This document shows, piece by piece, positions 7,194-14,791 of a stretch of DNA of 32,836 nucleotides. How positions within the stretch are numbered: position 1 is the stretch's first letter; the number at the start of each line of letters is the position of its first letter. Source of the stretch: Clostridiales bacterium (GTDB taxonomy: Bacteria; Bacillota; Clostridia; Oscillospirales; Oscillospiraceae); assembly GCA_022772585.1 (NCBI GenBank), contig JALEZN010000117.1, positions 1 to 32,836 of the forward strand, given 5' to 3'. The notes under the pieces were generated by a model. That model was given only the letters and a program-made list of their open reading frames with translations, searched no databases and was not told the origin of the DNA. Made by a program: the position numbers and the translations under genes.

Positions 7194-8537
7194 TCATTCC
7201 TTCACGATGGTTATCGTCTCTCCCACCGCGGTCACACGGCCGGAGATGCTGGCGTGGATTACCGCGCCCAGATCGCCCTGCCGGGGCCGCGCGATCTCAT
7301 CGCCCTCATTCACCCTGTCGCCCACGGATACCACAGGCGCCGCAGGCGCGCCGATGTGCATCCGGACGGGGATGGAGACGCGCTCCGGCTCGCAGCAGAT
7401 CAGATCTTCCGCTTCATCGTTATAATAGGCGTGGACGCCGGCGCGGAACGCCACCTTTTCGGTGGGCGCCTTCCTCATCTCCCGCTCCGGGCTGGGCGTC
7501 CAGCTCTCTCCGGTGCGCTGATACCGGATCCCCCCGGCCGCCAGTTCCCGTTTGATCATGGCGTTGATCTTCCTAGGCATCAGGCCCATGGGGCAGGCAT
7601 ACACCTCACAGATGCCGCACTCGCAGCACAGCTGCGCGCTGCGGATATCCGGGTCATCCAGCATATCCCTGCAATCGGCGCCGGAGGCCATCTTCCGCAT
7701 GATGCGGTGGGGCGAGAGCGGGTGTCCCAGCAGATGCCGGGGGCAGAGCTGCGTGCAGTTGGTGCACTGGATGCAGGCGGAACGCGCCTGATTGAGCATC
7801 CGTCTCAGATCCACGGCGGCATCCCTCCCATGGCGGCCGTCCGGCGGGAGCACCAGGATGCCCGAGGTGGTCTTGGTGACCACTGCGGTATCCAGTTTCT
7901 CTTTCCGCACCGTCTTTCCCATCATCGGCCCGCCGGAAACCACAACGAAGTCGTCCGTTCTGGTCCCGCCGGCCAGCTCCAGACAGGTCCTGAAGCTGAC
8001 GCCCACCGGCACGCAGAGGATGGCGGGATGGCGCACCTCGCCCGCCACGGTCAGGTATCTCTTCGTCAGGGGGACGCCGCGCATGGCCTCGTAAACGGCA
8101 TAGATCGTGGCCACATTGTCCACCACGGCCCCCACCTGTCCCGGCAGTCCCGCCGGGGGGACCACGCGCCTGGTCACCTCGTACACGATGCTCTGCTCAT
8201 CGCCTGCCGGATAAAAACTCTCCAGCTCATGGACCCTGACGTCGGCCCCCAGACGGGCAATGGCCTCCTTCAGCGCGGATACCTCCCGGGTATAGTGGCT
8301 CTTGAGGGCGATCACGCTGTCGGGGATCCCCAGCTCCTTTGCCACGGCCTGGGTGGCCTGCACAATCTCCGACGCCATATTGCGCATGAGAAAGCGGTCG
8401 TTGTGCAGCAGGGGCTCACACTCCGCGCCGTTGACGATCAGATACTCAAATGTACCCCTGAGCTTCACATGCGTGGGAAATCCGGCTCCGCCGCAGCCTA
8501 CGACGCCTGCCGCGGCGATCTGGTTCAGCAAATCCAT
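7194..8537 (-). CDS. pduS: Cobalamin reductase PduS (RnfC-like Fe-S flavoprotein)
   Basis: The 447-residue protein has an RnfC/SLBB layout: an N-terminal glycine-rich nucleotide loop (GVVGCGGAGFPTHVK, 11-25), an SLBB-type region (VAGEVRHPAILCVPVGVSF, around 165-185), two [4Fe-4S] cysteine sets (C255-C258-C261-C265 and C304-C307-C310-C315) and a C-terminal lipoyl-like beta domain. PduS uses NADH to reduce cob(III)alamin so the adenosyltransferase can rebuild adenosylcobalamin, here for EutBC through EutT. It overlaps the alternative pduT start by a few bases and follows eutN by 18 bp, so it is within one transcript. No membrane helix is seen. Confidence 0.93.
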   Translation of the reverse strand: MDLLNQIAAAGVVGCGGAGFPTHVKLRGTFEYLIVNGAECEPLLHNDRFLMRNMASEIVQATQAVAKELGIPDSVIALKSHYTREVSALKEAIARLGADVRVHELESFYPAGDEQSIVYEVTRRVVPPAGLPGQVGAVVDNVATIYAVYEAMRGVPLTKRYLTVAGEVRHPAILCVPVGVSFRTCLELAGGTRTDDFVVVSGGPMMGKTVRKEKLDTAVVTKTTSGILVLPPDGRHGRDAAVDLRRMLNQARSACIQCTNCTQLCPRHLLGHPLSPHRIMRKMASGADCRDMLDDPDIRSAQLCCECGICEVYACPMGLMPRKINAMIKRELAAGGIRYQRTGESWTPSPEREMRKAPTEKVAFRAGVHAYYNDEAEDLICCEPERVSIPVRMHIGAPAAPVVSVGDRVNEGDEIARPRQGDLGAVIHASISGRVTAVGETITIVKE

Positions 8538-8555
8538 AATACGCGCTCTCCAATA

Positions 8556-8831
8556 CTACTTTCCCGACCGGTCTACCTCCAGGGTATCGATAATGCCCAC
8601 GATCGCCATGTCGGCCGGGATATCATCTCTTCCAAACGCCTTGCGGGCCGTACTGCCGGAGACCACCAGGACCTGTTCCCCGATCCCCGCGCCCACGGCG
8701 TCGGCGGCCACAAAGGTCCCTTCCTTCCCTCCGTAGGCCGGATCCTCCCGGACCACCATCAGCTTCAGGCCCTCCAGGTTCTCCTCTTTCTTGGTGGCCC
8801 AGACATGGCCCACTACTCTGCAAATAACCAT
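8556..8831 (-). CDS. eutN: Microcompartment vertex protein EutN (BMC-P)
   Basis: This 91-residue protein has the EutN/CcmL signature, from MVICRVVGHVWATKKEENL through VAADAVGAGIGEQVLVVSGS to MAIVGIIDTLEV. It forms pentamers that close the vertices of the polyhedral shell. GGAGG lies 5 nt before ATG 8831. Length is typical of the family. Confidence 0.95.
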   Translation of the reverse strand: MVICRVVGHVWATKKEENLEGLKLMVVREDPAYGGKEGTFVAADAVGAGIGEQVLVVSGSTARKAFGRDDIPADMAIVGIIDTLEVDRSGK

Positions 8832-8843
8832 ATTGTCCTCCGT

Positions 8844-9542
8844 TCACCCGTCTCCGCGAATGACCTCCACCCTCGCTCTGGTAAATACATCCCAGGCGGA
8901 GGGGGTGAGGATCGCGTCCCCGGCCACGCGGACCGGCTGCCCGCCGGAAGCCGCTGCCATGGCCAGCGCGTCCGATTCGGAAATGAGCCTGCCCACGCTG
9001 GGCCGCGCGCTGCCCTTGACCGGCTCAGGCGCCGGCGCCTGATATTTCGGCGGTCTCACCGGAGCCGTCTCAGGGACGGCCAGCCGCTCCTTTGCCAGCA
9101 GCTTCACGCCAAAGGCCTGGATGGTCCGGACATGTCCCTCCAGGAGCGCATACAGGCCGGTGCTGCCTTTCCCCGCGCAGGAGCGGTGCGGCAGCGCCGA
9201 CTCCAGCAGGACCACCTCCACGCCGTGGAGCAGCGCGCTGACCACGGCGCAGGAGCCGCTGTCCCCCGGCCTGCCAAGGGCAATATCCGCCAGCTGCACC
9301 AGGGTCAGTCCGGAGATGATGACTCTCTGAAAGCGCAGGATATTTTTGCAGCCCTCGTATTCCTCCATGCCGCACAGCACGGCGCCGCGTTTCAGCGCAT
9401 CCGGGACGTCCTCAAGCTTTCCCACCACCAGGCACCGGTCTTTTCCCGCCGCTTCCTCCGCGGCGTCCTGCCGCGCCTGCAGCGCGGAGAGCACCTGCCG
9501 GGTCACGTCTTCCACCAGCCGTTCTATGTTGATCTCACTCAA
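8844..9542 (-). CDS. Conserved eut-operon protein with encapsulation-type helix and TPxA module
   Basis: I start this at TTG 9542, giving 232 residues, because AGCAGGTG lies just upstream, TTGAGTGA overlaps the pduL stop, and the next upstream in-frame ATG would overlap pduL by 77 bp. Residues 1-20 (INIERLVEDVTRQVLSALQ) are an amphipathic helix like the encapsulation peptides of lumen enzymes. The middle (about 40-140) looks like a flavoprotein-type alpha/beta fold (CLVVGKLEDVPDAL; RVIISGLTLVQLADIALG). The last ~45 residues contain DAILTPSAWDVFTRARVEV, matching the N-terminal module of EutT here and of EutQ elsewhere. It resembles the unnamed eut-operon family of Firmicutes (as I recall, TIGR02536). 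Function is unknown; a lumen role near cobalamin chemistry is an inference. Confidence 0.82.
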   Translation of the reverse strand: MSEINIERLVEDVTRQVLSALQARQDAAEEAAGKDRCLVVGKLEDVPDALKRGAVLCGMEEYEGCKNILRFQRVIISGLTLVQLADIALGRPGDSGSCAVVSALLHGVEVVLLESALPHRSCAGKGSTGLYALLEGHVRTIQAFGVKLLAKERLAVPETAPVRPPKYQAPAPEPVKGSARPSVGRLISESDALAMAAASGGQPVRVAGDAILTPSAWDVFTRARVEVIRGDG

Positions 9543-10209
9543 TGCTGCACCTGCTCTCTGCCAGAATGCCCGTGATCTCCCCGCCGGCCGCCGCCGCGTT
9601 GGCCTCGTCAAAGTCGATGTGAACCGCCAGGCGGAAGGTATCTTTCACCCGGACCACCACATCCTCCAGCGTCACCGGGCGGGACGTCTGAAGCCGGACG
9701 CTCACCGACTGGCCGTTGCGGACGCCGTAACGCCCGGCATCCGCCGGGGTCATATGGATATGGGCCTTCGCCGCGATGGCGGAGCCCTTTGCCTCCAGGA
9801 TCCCCGCCGGGCCGACGAGCAGCACATCCCCGGCGCCCGTCAGGTCCCCCGAGAGGTTCACGGGGATCTGAATGCCCAGTGTGCGGGCGTCCGTCAGGGA
9901 CAGCTCCACCTGCACCCGCTGTCTCACGGGGCCCAGAACCGCCACATTGTCGATGACGCCCTTGGCCGTGACGATCTTCACCCGCTCGCCGGAGAGGAAT
10001 TCGCCCGGCTGGCTGAGATCCCGCTTCCGGGTCAGCCTGCAGCCCGTTCCATAGAGCTTCTCCACCGCGTCCTCCGTCAGGTGCACATGGCGGGCGGATA
10101 TCTCCACCGGAAGGGGATCGGCACAGCCGCCGGGTCCCTTTGCCGTCCCGGACTGCGCCAGGACGGAGGCGACGATATCCCTGATATCCTGTTCACTGTA
10201 ATAGTTCAT
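9535..10209 (-). CDS. pduL: Phosphotransacylase PduL (EutD function)
   Basis: The 224-residue protein has the two beta-barrel PduL halves with zinc-binding histidine motifs ISARHVHLTEDAV (about 35-48) and AKAHIHMTPADA, plus the Arg-containing LTRKRDLSQPGEF. It converts acetyl-CoA to acetyl phosphate and frees CoA inside the compartment. Residues 4-20 (YSEQDIRDIVASVLAQS) are an N-terminal encapsulation helix followed by a Gly/Pro linker, as is typical of PduL. ATG 10209 overlaps the eutT stop. This is the structurally unrelated alternative to the Pta-like EutD of enterobacteria. Confidence 0.95.
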   Translation of the reverse strand: MNYYSEQDIRDIVASVLAQSGTAKGPGGCADPLPVEISARHVHLTEDAVEKLYGTGCRLTRKRDLSQPGEFLSGERVKIVTAKGVIDNVAVLGPVRQRVQVELSLTDARTLGIQIPVNLSGDLTGAGDVLLVGPAGILEAKGSAIAAKAHIHMTPADAGRYGVRNGQSVSVRLQTSRPVTLEDVVVRVKDTFRLAVHIDFDEANAAAAGGEITGILAESRCSIE

Positions 10210-10976
10210 CTCTGTTTCCCCCGCTCAAACCGCCCTGCCGCTTCCCGGCAGAAAAGGATGTAGATACCGCTGGAAAGACGGTTGAGCCCTTCCATAATGT
10301 CCTCGCGCCCGCACGCGCCGTCCCCGTCTGAAAAAGCCCGGGCGGCCGAGAGCTCCGCTTCCCGCACCTGTGTGCGCAGGAGGTTGAGCGCCGCGCAGAG
10401 CTTTCCCATCCGGTAGTTCGGGACCGGGTGGTCAATCCCCACGCTCTCCCGCACGTGGTGAGAGGCATATCGGAGCTGGGCGCTGTCCATCCCCAGAAGC
10501 TTTATGGCCTCCAGCGGGGTCTCCTTCACCTCGGCGGCCAGTATGTTCCGCAGCAGGCTCATCACCTCATCCAGGTCATCCGCAAGGGCCGGTTTTCCCT
10601 CCTCAAGGGCTGTGATCTGCACCTGCATGACCTGCGCCATCAGAGAATCCAGCCGCCCCCGGAACGCGATGCGGGGATGGGTCTTTGGGACCAGAAGATT
10701 GCCCCGCAAATGCGTCATATTCTCACCCTTGGTATCGGTCTCCCCACCTGTCACGGCGTTCCGGTAACGGACCTTCCCGCCCCGGCGGGGCATGGGGTCC
10801 ACCGGCATCCGCTTAAAGGAGGGCTCCTCGTCCCAGCAGAGCTGAATGTTTTTCTCGCGGATAAAATCCCGGGCGGCCGGCGTCAGGATGGTCCCCTGCC
10901 GCACATGGTATGTGCCGCCGCTTCCGGGGCGCCACCATGCGCGCAGTTCCACATCGCTCAAAAGCTCCTTCTTCAC
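10206..10976 (-). CDS. eutT: Cobalamin adenosyltransferase EutT
   Basis: The 256-residue protein begins with a ~45-residue module (GTILTPAARDFIREKNIQL at about 26-44) shared with EutQ-type proteins, then a linker and a helical adenosyltransferase domain (LLVPKTHPRIAFRGRLDSL at about 93; later HVRESVGIDHPVPNYRMGKL). It transfers the adenosyl group of ATP to cob(I)alamin to supply coenzyme B12 to EutBC. I see no HX11CCX2C metal motif like that of Salmonella EutT, so it resembles the Listeria-type subclass lacking it. The start is GTG 10976. PduS in the same operon would provide the reduced corrinoid. Confidence 0.93.
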   Translation of the reverse strand: MKKELLSDVELRAWWRPGSGGTYHVRQGTILTPAARDFIREKNIQLCWDEEPSFKRMPVDPMPRRGGKVRYRNAVTGGETDTKGENMTHLRGNLLVPKTHPRIAFRGRLDSLMAQVMQVQITALEEGKPALADDLDEVMSLLRNILAAEVKETPLEAIKLLGMDSAQLRYASHHVRESVGIDHPVPNYRMGKLCAALNLLRTQVREAELSAARAFSDGDGACGREDIMEGLNRLSSGIYILFCREAAGRFERGKQR

Positions 10977-11009
10977 GTGCGCACCGCCTCTCCCGCTGCT
11001 GCGGTCTGA

Positions 11010-11303
11010 TTACTCTGCCGTCCCTTCCAGCGTGGGAAGGATGAACTCCACGTCGCTGTGGGGACGGGGGATCACATGGACGCTGACCAGCTCTCCCACC
11101 CGGGAGGCCGCGGCCGCCCCGGCGTCGGTGGCGGCCTTCACGGCGCCCACGTCGCCCCGGACCATCACCGTCACAAGACCGCCGCCCACATGGACCTTGC
11201 CGATCAGCCGGACGTTTGCCGCTTTCACCATGGCGTCGGCGGCCTCGATGGAGCCCACCAGTCCCTTTGTTTCCACCATGCCCAGTGCCTGCAGATTCGC
11301 CAT
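11010..11303 (-). CDS. eutM: Hexameric shell protein EutM, copy 1
   Basis: This single-BMC-domain protein of 97 residues ([14 protein letters not shown], then [20 protein letters not shown]) is the major hexagonal facet protein, whose pore passes small polar substrates such as ethanolamine. ATG 11303 is 8 nt from AGGAGG; an ATG 6 nt further upstream is too close to it. It is almost identical to the next gene upstream, differing mainly at the two ends. Confidence 0.95.
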   Translation of the reverse strand: MANLQALGMVETKGLVGSIEAADAMVKAANVRLIGKVHVGGGLVTVMVRGDVGAVKAATDAGAAAASRVGELVSVHVIPRPHSDVEFILPTLEGTAE

Positions 11304-11375
11304 TATCATATCCTCCTACACATCATTTCATATGGATCCGTGTTCGTTTGCATGCGATGCATTGGTTTTCGCCGC

Positions 11376-11669
11376 TCAGCGGCTGCTGTTCTCCAGCGTG
11401 GGCAGGATGAACTCCACCTCGTCGTGGGGTCTGGGGATGACGTGCACGCTGACCAGCTCCCCCACCCGGGAGGCCGCGGCCGCGCCGGCGTCGGTGGCGG
11501 CCTTCACAGCGCCCACGTCGCCCCGGACCATCACCGTCACAAGGCCGCCGCCCACATGGACCTTGCCGATCAGATGCACATTCGCCGCCTTTACCATGGC
11601 ATCAGCGGCCTCGATGGAGCCTACCAGTCCCTTTGTTTCGATCATGCCAAGCGCCTGTAAAGTTTCCAT
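11376..11669 (-). CDS. eutM: Hexameric shell protein EutM, copy 2
   Basis: This 97-residue single-BMC-domain protein starts [14 protein letters not shown] at ATG 11669, 8 nt behind GGAGG. Its core is nearly the same as copy 1 at protein and DNA level; differences are His for Arg in NVHLIG and the tail ([17 protein letters not shown] against [17 protein letters not shown]). The tail faces the hexamer surface in this family, so the copies may tile together but present different surfaces. It lies 22 bp after eutE. Confidence 0.95.
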   Translation of the reverse strand: METLQALGMIETKGLVGSIEAADAMVKAANVHLIGKVHVGGGLVTVMVRGDVGAVKAATDAGAAAASRVGELVSVHVIPRPHDEVEFILPTLENSSR

Positions 11670-11691
11670 AATTCGTTCCTCCATTCAGTAT

Positions 11692-13191
11692 TCATTCCGA
11701 TCTTGTCAGCCGTGCGATCACAGAGCGGGTGATCTCCTCGATCTCCGCCCTGGTGAGGGAGGACGCGCCGCCTGCGGGCCGTTTCTCCTCTTCGCCGCGG
11801 TGGGATACCGGGGGTACGGATGCTCCGCGCAGCTGGTCCAGTTCCCGGACGCCATACGCCACCCGCCGTATGTTCAAAAGATTCATGGGCCCCACATTGT
11901 CCGAGGTCGCGCTGCCGCCCACGGCGCCGCAGCCCAGCGTCAAGGCCGGCGGAAGGCCGGTGGTGGCCCCCACTCCGCCGAGGGCCCCCGGCGTATTCAC
12001 CAGCAGGCGGGAAACGGGTTTTTTCAGCGCGAATTCCCGGATCACGCTCTTGTCCTGGCTGTGGATGGTCATCGTGTGGCCCTTGCCCTCGTTAAACAGG
12101 ATCTCCATGCAGCGTTTGCAGGCGCTCTCCCAGTTGTCCTCCACATAGTAGGCCAGGATGGGGCAGAGCTTTTCTCGGGAATAGGGATTGTCCTTCCCCA
12201 CCGTGGTCTGGCGGGAGAGCAGGACCCGCGTGCCTTCCGGGATACGGATGCCGGCCATGTCCGCGATGGTCTGTGCGGTACGACCTACGATCTTTGGGTT
12301 CATCGTTCCGTTGGCCCGCATGATGAACCGGCTCACCTTTTCGCTCTCCTCCGGCGTCATGAAATAGCCGCCCTGCTTTTCGATCTCGGCGGCCACCAGG
12401 CCGCTGATGCATTTCTCGGTGACGATGCTCTGCTCCGAGGCGCAGATGGTCCCGTTATCAAAGGTCTTGCTGTCAAAGATCCTGCGCACAGCCGCGGGGA
12501 TATCGGCCGATTTCTCAATATACGCCGGACCGTTGCCCGGTCCCACGCCCAGCGCCGGGTTTCCGGAGCTGTATGCCGCCCGGACCATGGCCTCGCCGCC
12601 GGTGGCGAGGATGATGCCGATGTCCGGGTGCCGGAGCAGGGCGTTGGTGCCCTCCATGGACGGCGTGGTGATGCACTGCACCAGCCCGTCCGGCGCGCCC
12701 GCCGCCTTGGCGGCCTGCATCACAATCTTATAGGTCTCCAAAATACAATTCTTGGCGTTGGGGTGCGGGCTGATTACGATGGAGTTGCCCGCCTTCAGCG
12801 AGATGAGGCATTTGTACATCACTGTGGACGTCGGGTTGGTGGAGGGGATCAGGGCGGCCACCACACCCATGGGCACGGCCACCTCCATAACGCCGGTCTG
12901 TTGGTTTTCGCTGAGAATACCCACCGTCCGCATGTCCTTGATGCTCTCATAGGTGATGGTACTGCCCAGCTGGTTTTTCAGCACCTTGTCCTGCCAGACG
13001 CCGAAGCCCGTCTCCTCCACCGCCAGCTTCGCCAGGCGCTCCGCCTGAGCGGCGCAGGCCTCAGAGACCGCCTTCACAATCCGGTCTACCTGTTCCTGCG
13101 TATAGGACGCGTACTCGCCCTGCGCCTGCCTGGCCTTTGCCACCAGGTTTCGGACTTCCTGTATCGAACGCAAATCTCTGTCAAATTCCAA
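11692..13191 (-). CDS. eutE: CoA-acylating acetaldehyde dehydrogenase EutE
   Basis: The 499-residue protein is an aldehyde dehydrogenase of the acylating type, converting acetaldehyde, CoA and NAD+ to acetyl-CoA and NADH in the lumen. The catalytic nucleophile is Cys250 (FDNGTICASEQSIV), with a nucleotide region at LIPSTNPTSTVMYKCLISLK (115-134) and LATGGEAMVRAAYSSGNPAL. After a Pro/Gly/charged linker, the final helix LTRAEIEEITRSVIARLTRS is a C-terminal encapsulation peptide. The start is TTG 13191 behind AGAGGAG. It sits between eutL and the eutM pair. Confidence 0.95.
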   Translation of the reverse strand: MEFDRDLRSIQEVRNLVAKARQAQGEYASYTQEQVDRIVKAVSEACAAQAERLAKLAVEETGFGVWQDKVLKNQLGSTITYESIKDMRTVGILSENQQTGVMEVAVPMGVVAALIPSTNPTSTVMYKCLISLKAGNSIVISPHPNAKNCILETYKIVMQAAKAAGAPDGLVQCITTPSMEGTNALLRHPDIGIILATGGEAMVRAAYSSGNPALGVGPGNGPAYIEKSADIPAAVRRIFDSKTFDNGTICASEQSIVTEKCISGLVAAEIEKQGGYFMTPEESEKVSRFIMRANGTMNPKIVGRTAQTIADMAGIRIPEGTRVLLSRQTTVGKDNPYSREKLCPILAYYVEDNWESACKRCMEILFNEGKGHTMTIHSQDKSVIREFALKKPVSRLLVNTPGALGGVGATTGLPPALTLGCGAVGGSATSDNVGPMNLLNIRRVAYGVRELDQLRGASVPPVSHRGEEEKRPAGGASSLTRAEIEEITRSVIARLTRSE

Positions 13192-13245
13192 CTATCATCG
13201 CTCCTCTCTTTCTATAATCTGTTTCCCCACTGTGAAAAGGCGGTT

Positions 13246-13902
13246 TTATCCGTATGCCACGGGAGTCTCGGCGACTCCGCACACCGCCTGGGCAAAGGCC
13301 GCGCAGGCCGCCTTGCAGGCCGCCTGATCGCCGGTGAGAAGGCCGCCTGCAAAGTTGGTCTCCGTCGGCGGGCCATAGAAGAGGCCCAGTCTTACATCCG
13401 CCGCCTTCAGCGCCGCGTCCAGTCCCACGATCGCCTCCGCGGGAGGCGCGATCAGATACGCCATGGCCCCGCCCTCCGCCGCACCGGCTTTTTCAGAGAG
13501 GTAGGACCCGGTGCGGGAGATACAGTGGGCAAAATACACGATGGAATCGTCGTCATTGGCACTGTAAAAGCAGGCCTCCTCCCGCGCATAGCGGACAGCG
13601 GCTTCCAGGCCGCTGCGCACCTCGGCGGGGTCCTCTCCCGCCAGGATGCCGATAAACTCGCCCGCCAGTTTCGTACTGGCGTTGCCGGAGCCCGCATACA
13701 TGCTGCTGGCGTAGGCCACCCGGACATTGGCCCGCTTGGTCGCCTCGTCCAGCGCCGCGTAGGACACATCGTCGCAGTCCGTTGTAAGGATGCCGAGGCT
13801 GCGAAGTTTCCGGGGCAGCGCCAGCTTTTCCAAAAGGGCGGGATCGGCATTGGGGATCATCTGTACACTGAGAACGCTCGTCCTTATCGCATCTCCGCGC
13901 AT
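13246..13902 (-). CDS. eutL: Trimeric shell protein EutL (tandem BMC)
   Basis: The 218-residue protein has the EutL fold of two permuted BMC domains: MIPNADPALLEKLALP near the start, then SLGILTTDCDDVSYAALDEA, and a second domain from about residue 115 (FYSANDDDSIVYFAHCISRT, then AYLIAPPAEAIVGLDAALKA). Trimers make a tile with a gated central pore known to bind ethanolamine and cobalamin in other species. ATG 13902 follows GAGAGGTGAG. It is next to eutC. Confidence 0.95.
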   Translation of the reverse strand: MRGDAIRTSVLSVQMIPNADPALLEKLALPRKLRSLGILTTDCDDVSYAALDEATKRANVRVAYASSMYAGSGNASTKLAGEFIGILAGEDPAEVRSGLEAAVRYAREEACFYSANDDDSIVYFAHCISRTGSYLSEKAGAAEGGAMAYLIAPPAEAIVGLDAALKAADVRLGLFYGPPTETNFAGGLLTGDQAACKAACAAFAQAVCGVAETPVAYG

Positions 13903-13912
13903 CTCTCACCTC

Positions 13913-14785
13913 TCATTTCACCAAATCGACTCCGCTTGCCTTTTGCTCCAGGATCTGCGCGATGACCTCCACGATGTAGGCGCCGGCCTCCACCGCGGAG
14001 AGGCCGTCCTTATGGATATTGGAGACCACCGTGCGCTTTGCCTCGGGCATGCCCACATAGGCGTTGTAGGCGATATAGGCGCTCATGCTCTCCGCCGTGG
14101 CCAGGCCCGGCCGCTCCCCGATGAGCACGCATACCACCCTGGCGCCCAGCAGCTCGGACACCTGGTCCTCCGCCGCCACCCGGCCAAAGCGCAGATAGAA
14201 CGGCGTCCCCACCTTCAGGCCCTTGGATTGAAGTCCGTCCATCAGGATGGGCAGGATCTTTTCCAGATTGGCTTCAATGGCGGAGGAGCTCAGTCCGTCC
14301 GCTGCGAAAATCTGCACGTCGGGATTGGGCACGCAGGCGCTCCGAACGGCCTTTTCCGCCTCCCCGCTGAGCGTTCTTCCAAGGTCGGGGCGGGTAACAT
14401 AGGTATCCTTGCAGTCGCACATGGTCTGCACGGTCATAAGCCCCATGCGCTCCGTAAGCTCAGGGCTCACGTCGGTAAAAACCGAGTCCCGGGCCTTTGC
14501 GTGGTCTGCCCGCATGGCCAGCATGGTCTGGGTATTGAGCCGCGGACCGGCGCGGCCCACGCCGATGCGGGCGTTGGTGTACCGCTTCATCCGCAGCAGC
14601 GCCTCCATATCCTGCGGGTCCCGCAGCAGTGGCTTTGCCTTGCAGGACGGGGAGGTGATATCCTCCGGTTCCTCCGCCGTCCCAGGCGCCGGATCCTCTT
14701 TTTCCGGCAGGATCACATATCCCCGTTCCTTCAGCTGCCGCATCACCTCTTCCGTGATGCGGCTGACCAGCCGTTTATCTACCAA
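13913..14785 (-). CDS. eutC: Ethanolamine ammonia-lyase small subunit EutC
   Basis: The 290-residue protein has an N-terminal helix (VDKRLVSRITEEVMRQLKER) that resembles an encapsulation peptide, an acidic linker (about 35-60), and the EutC core (RIGVGRAGPRLNTQTMLAMR, then VFAADGLSS-like IFAADGLSSSAIEANLEKIL and VLIGERPGLATAESMSAYI). EutC binds the adenosylcobalamin cofactor together with EutB; the holoenzyme splits ethanolamine into acetaldehyde and ammonia. The start is TTG 14785, four bases behind GGGTGAGG, overlapping the sequence just after the eutB stop. Length is close to the usual ~295. Confidence 0.95.
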   Translation of the reverse strand: MVDKRLVSRITEEVMRQLKERGYVILPEKEDPAPGTAEEPEDITSPSCKAKPLLRDPQDMEALLRMKRYTNARIGVGRAGPRLNTQTMLAMRADHAKARDSVFTDVSPELTERMGLMTVQTMCDCKDTYVTRPDLGRTLSGEAEKAVRSACVPNPDVQIFAADGLSSSAIEANLEKILPILMDGLQSKGLKVGTPFYLRFGRVAAEDQVSELLGARVVCVLIGERPGLATAESMSAYIAYNAYVGMPEAKRTVVSNIHKDGLSAVEAGAYIVEVIAQILEQKASGVDLVK

Positions 14786-14791
14786 GCATCC

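Noticed and set aside
9543-9611. An ATG start at 9611 for the unnamed eut protein
   Set aside because: It would overlap pduL by 77 bp and add an Arg-rich stretch; TTG 9542 has a good binding site and starts directly at the conserved helix.
7254-13965. Very long plus-strand frames (7254-9575 and 10846-13965) opposite the eut genes
   Set aside because: They span several well-supported minus-strand genes, give low-complexity His/Arg/Gly-rich products and contain no recognisable motif or start context.
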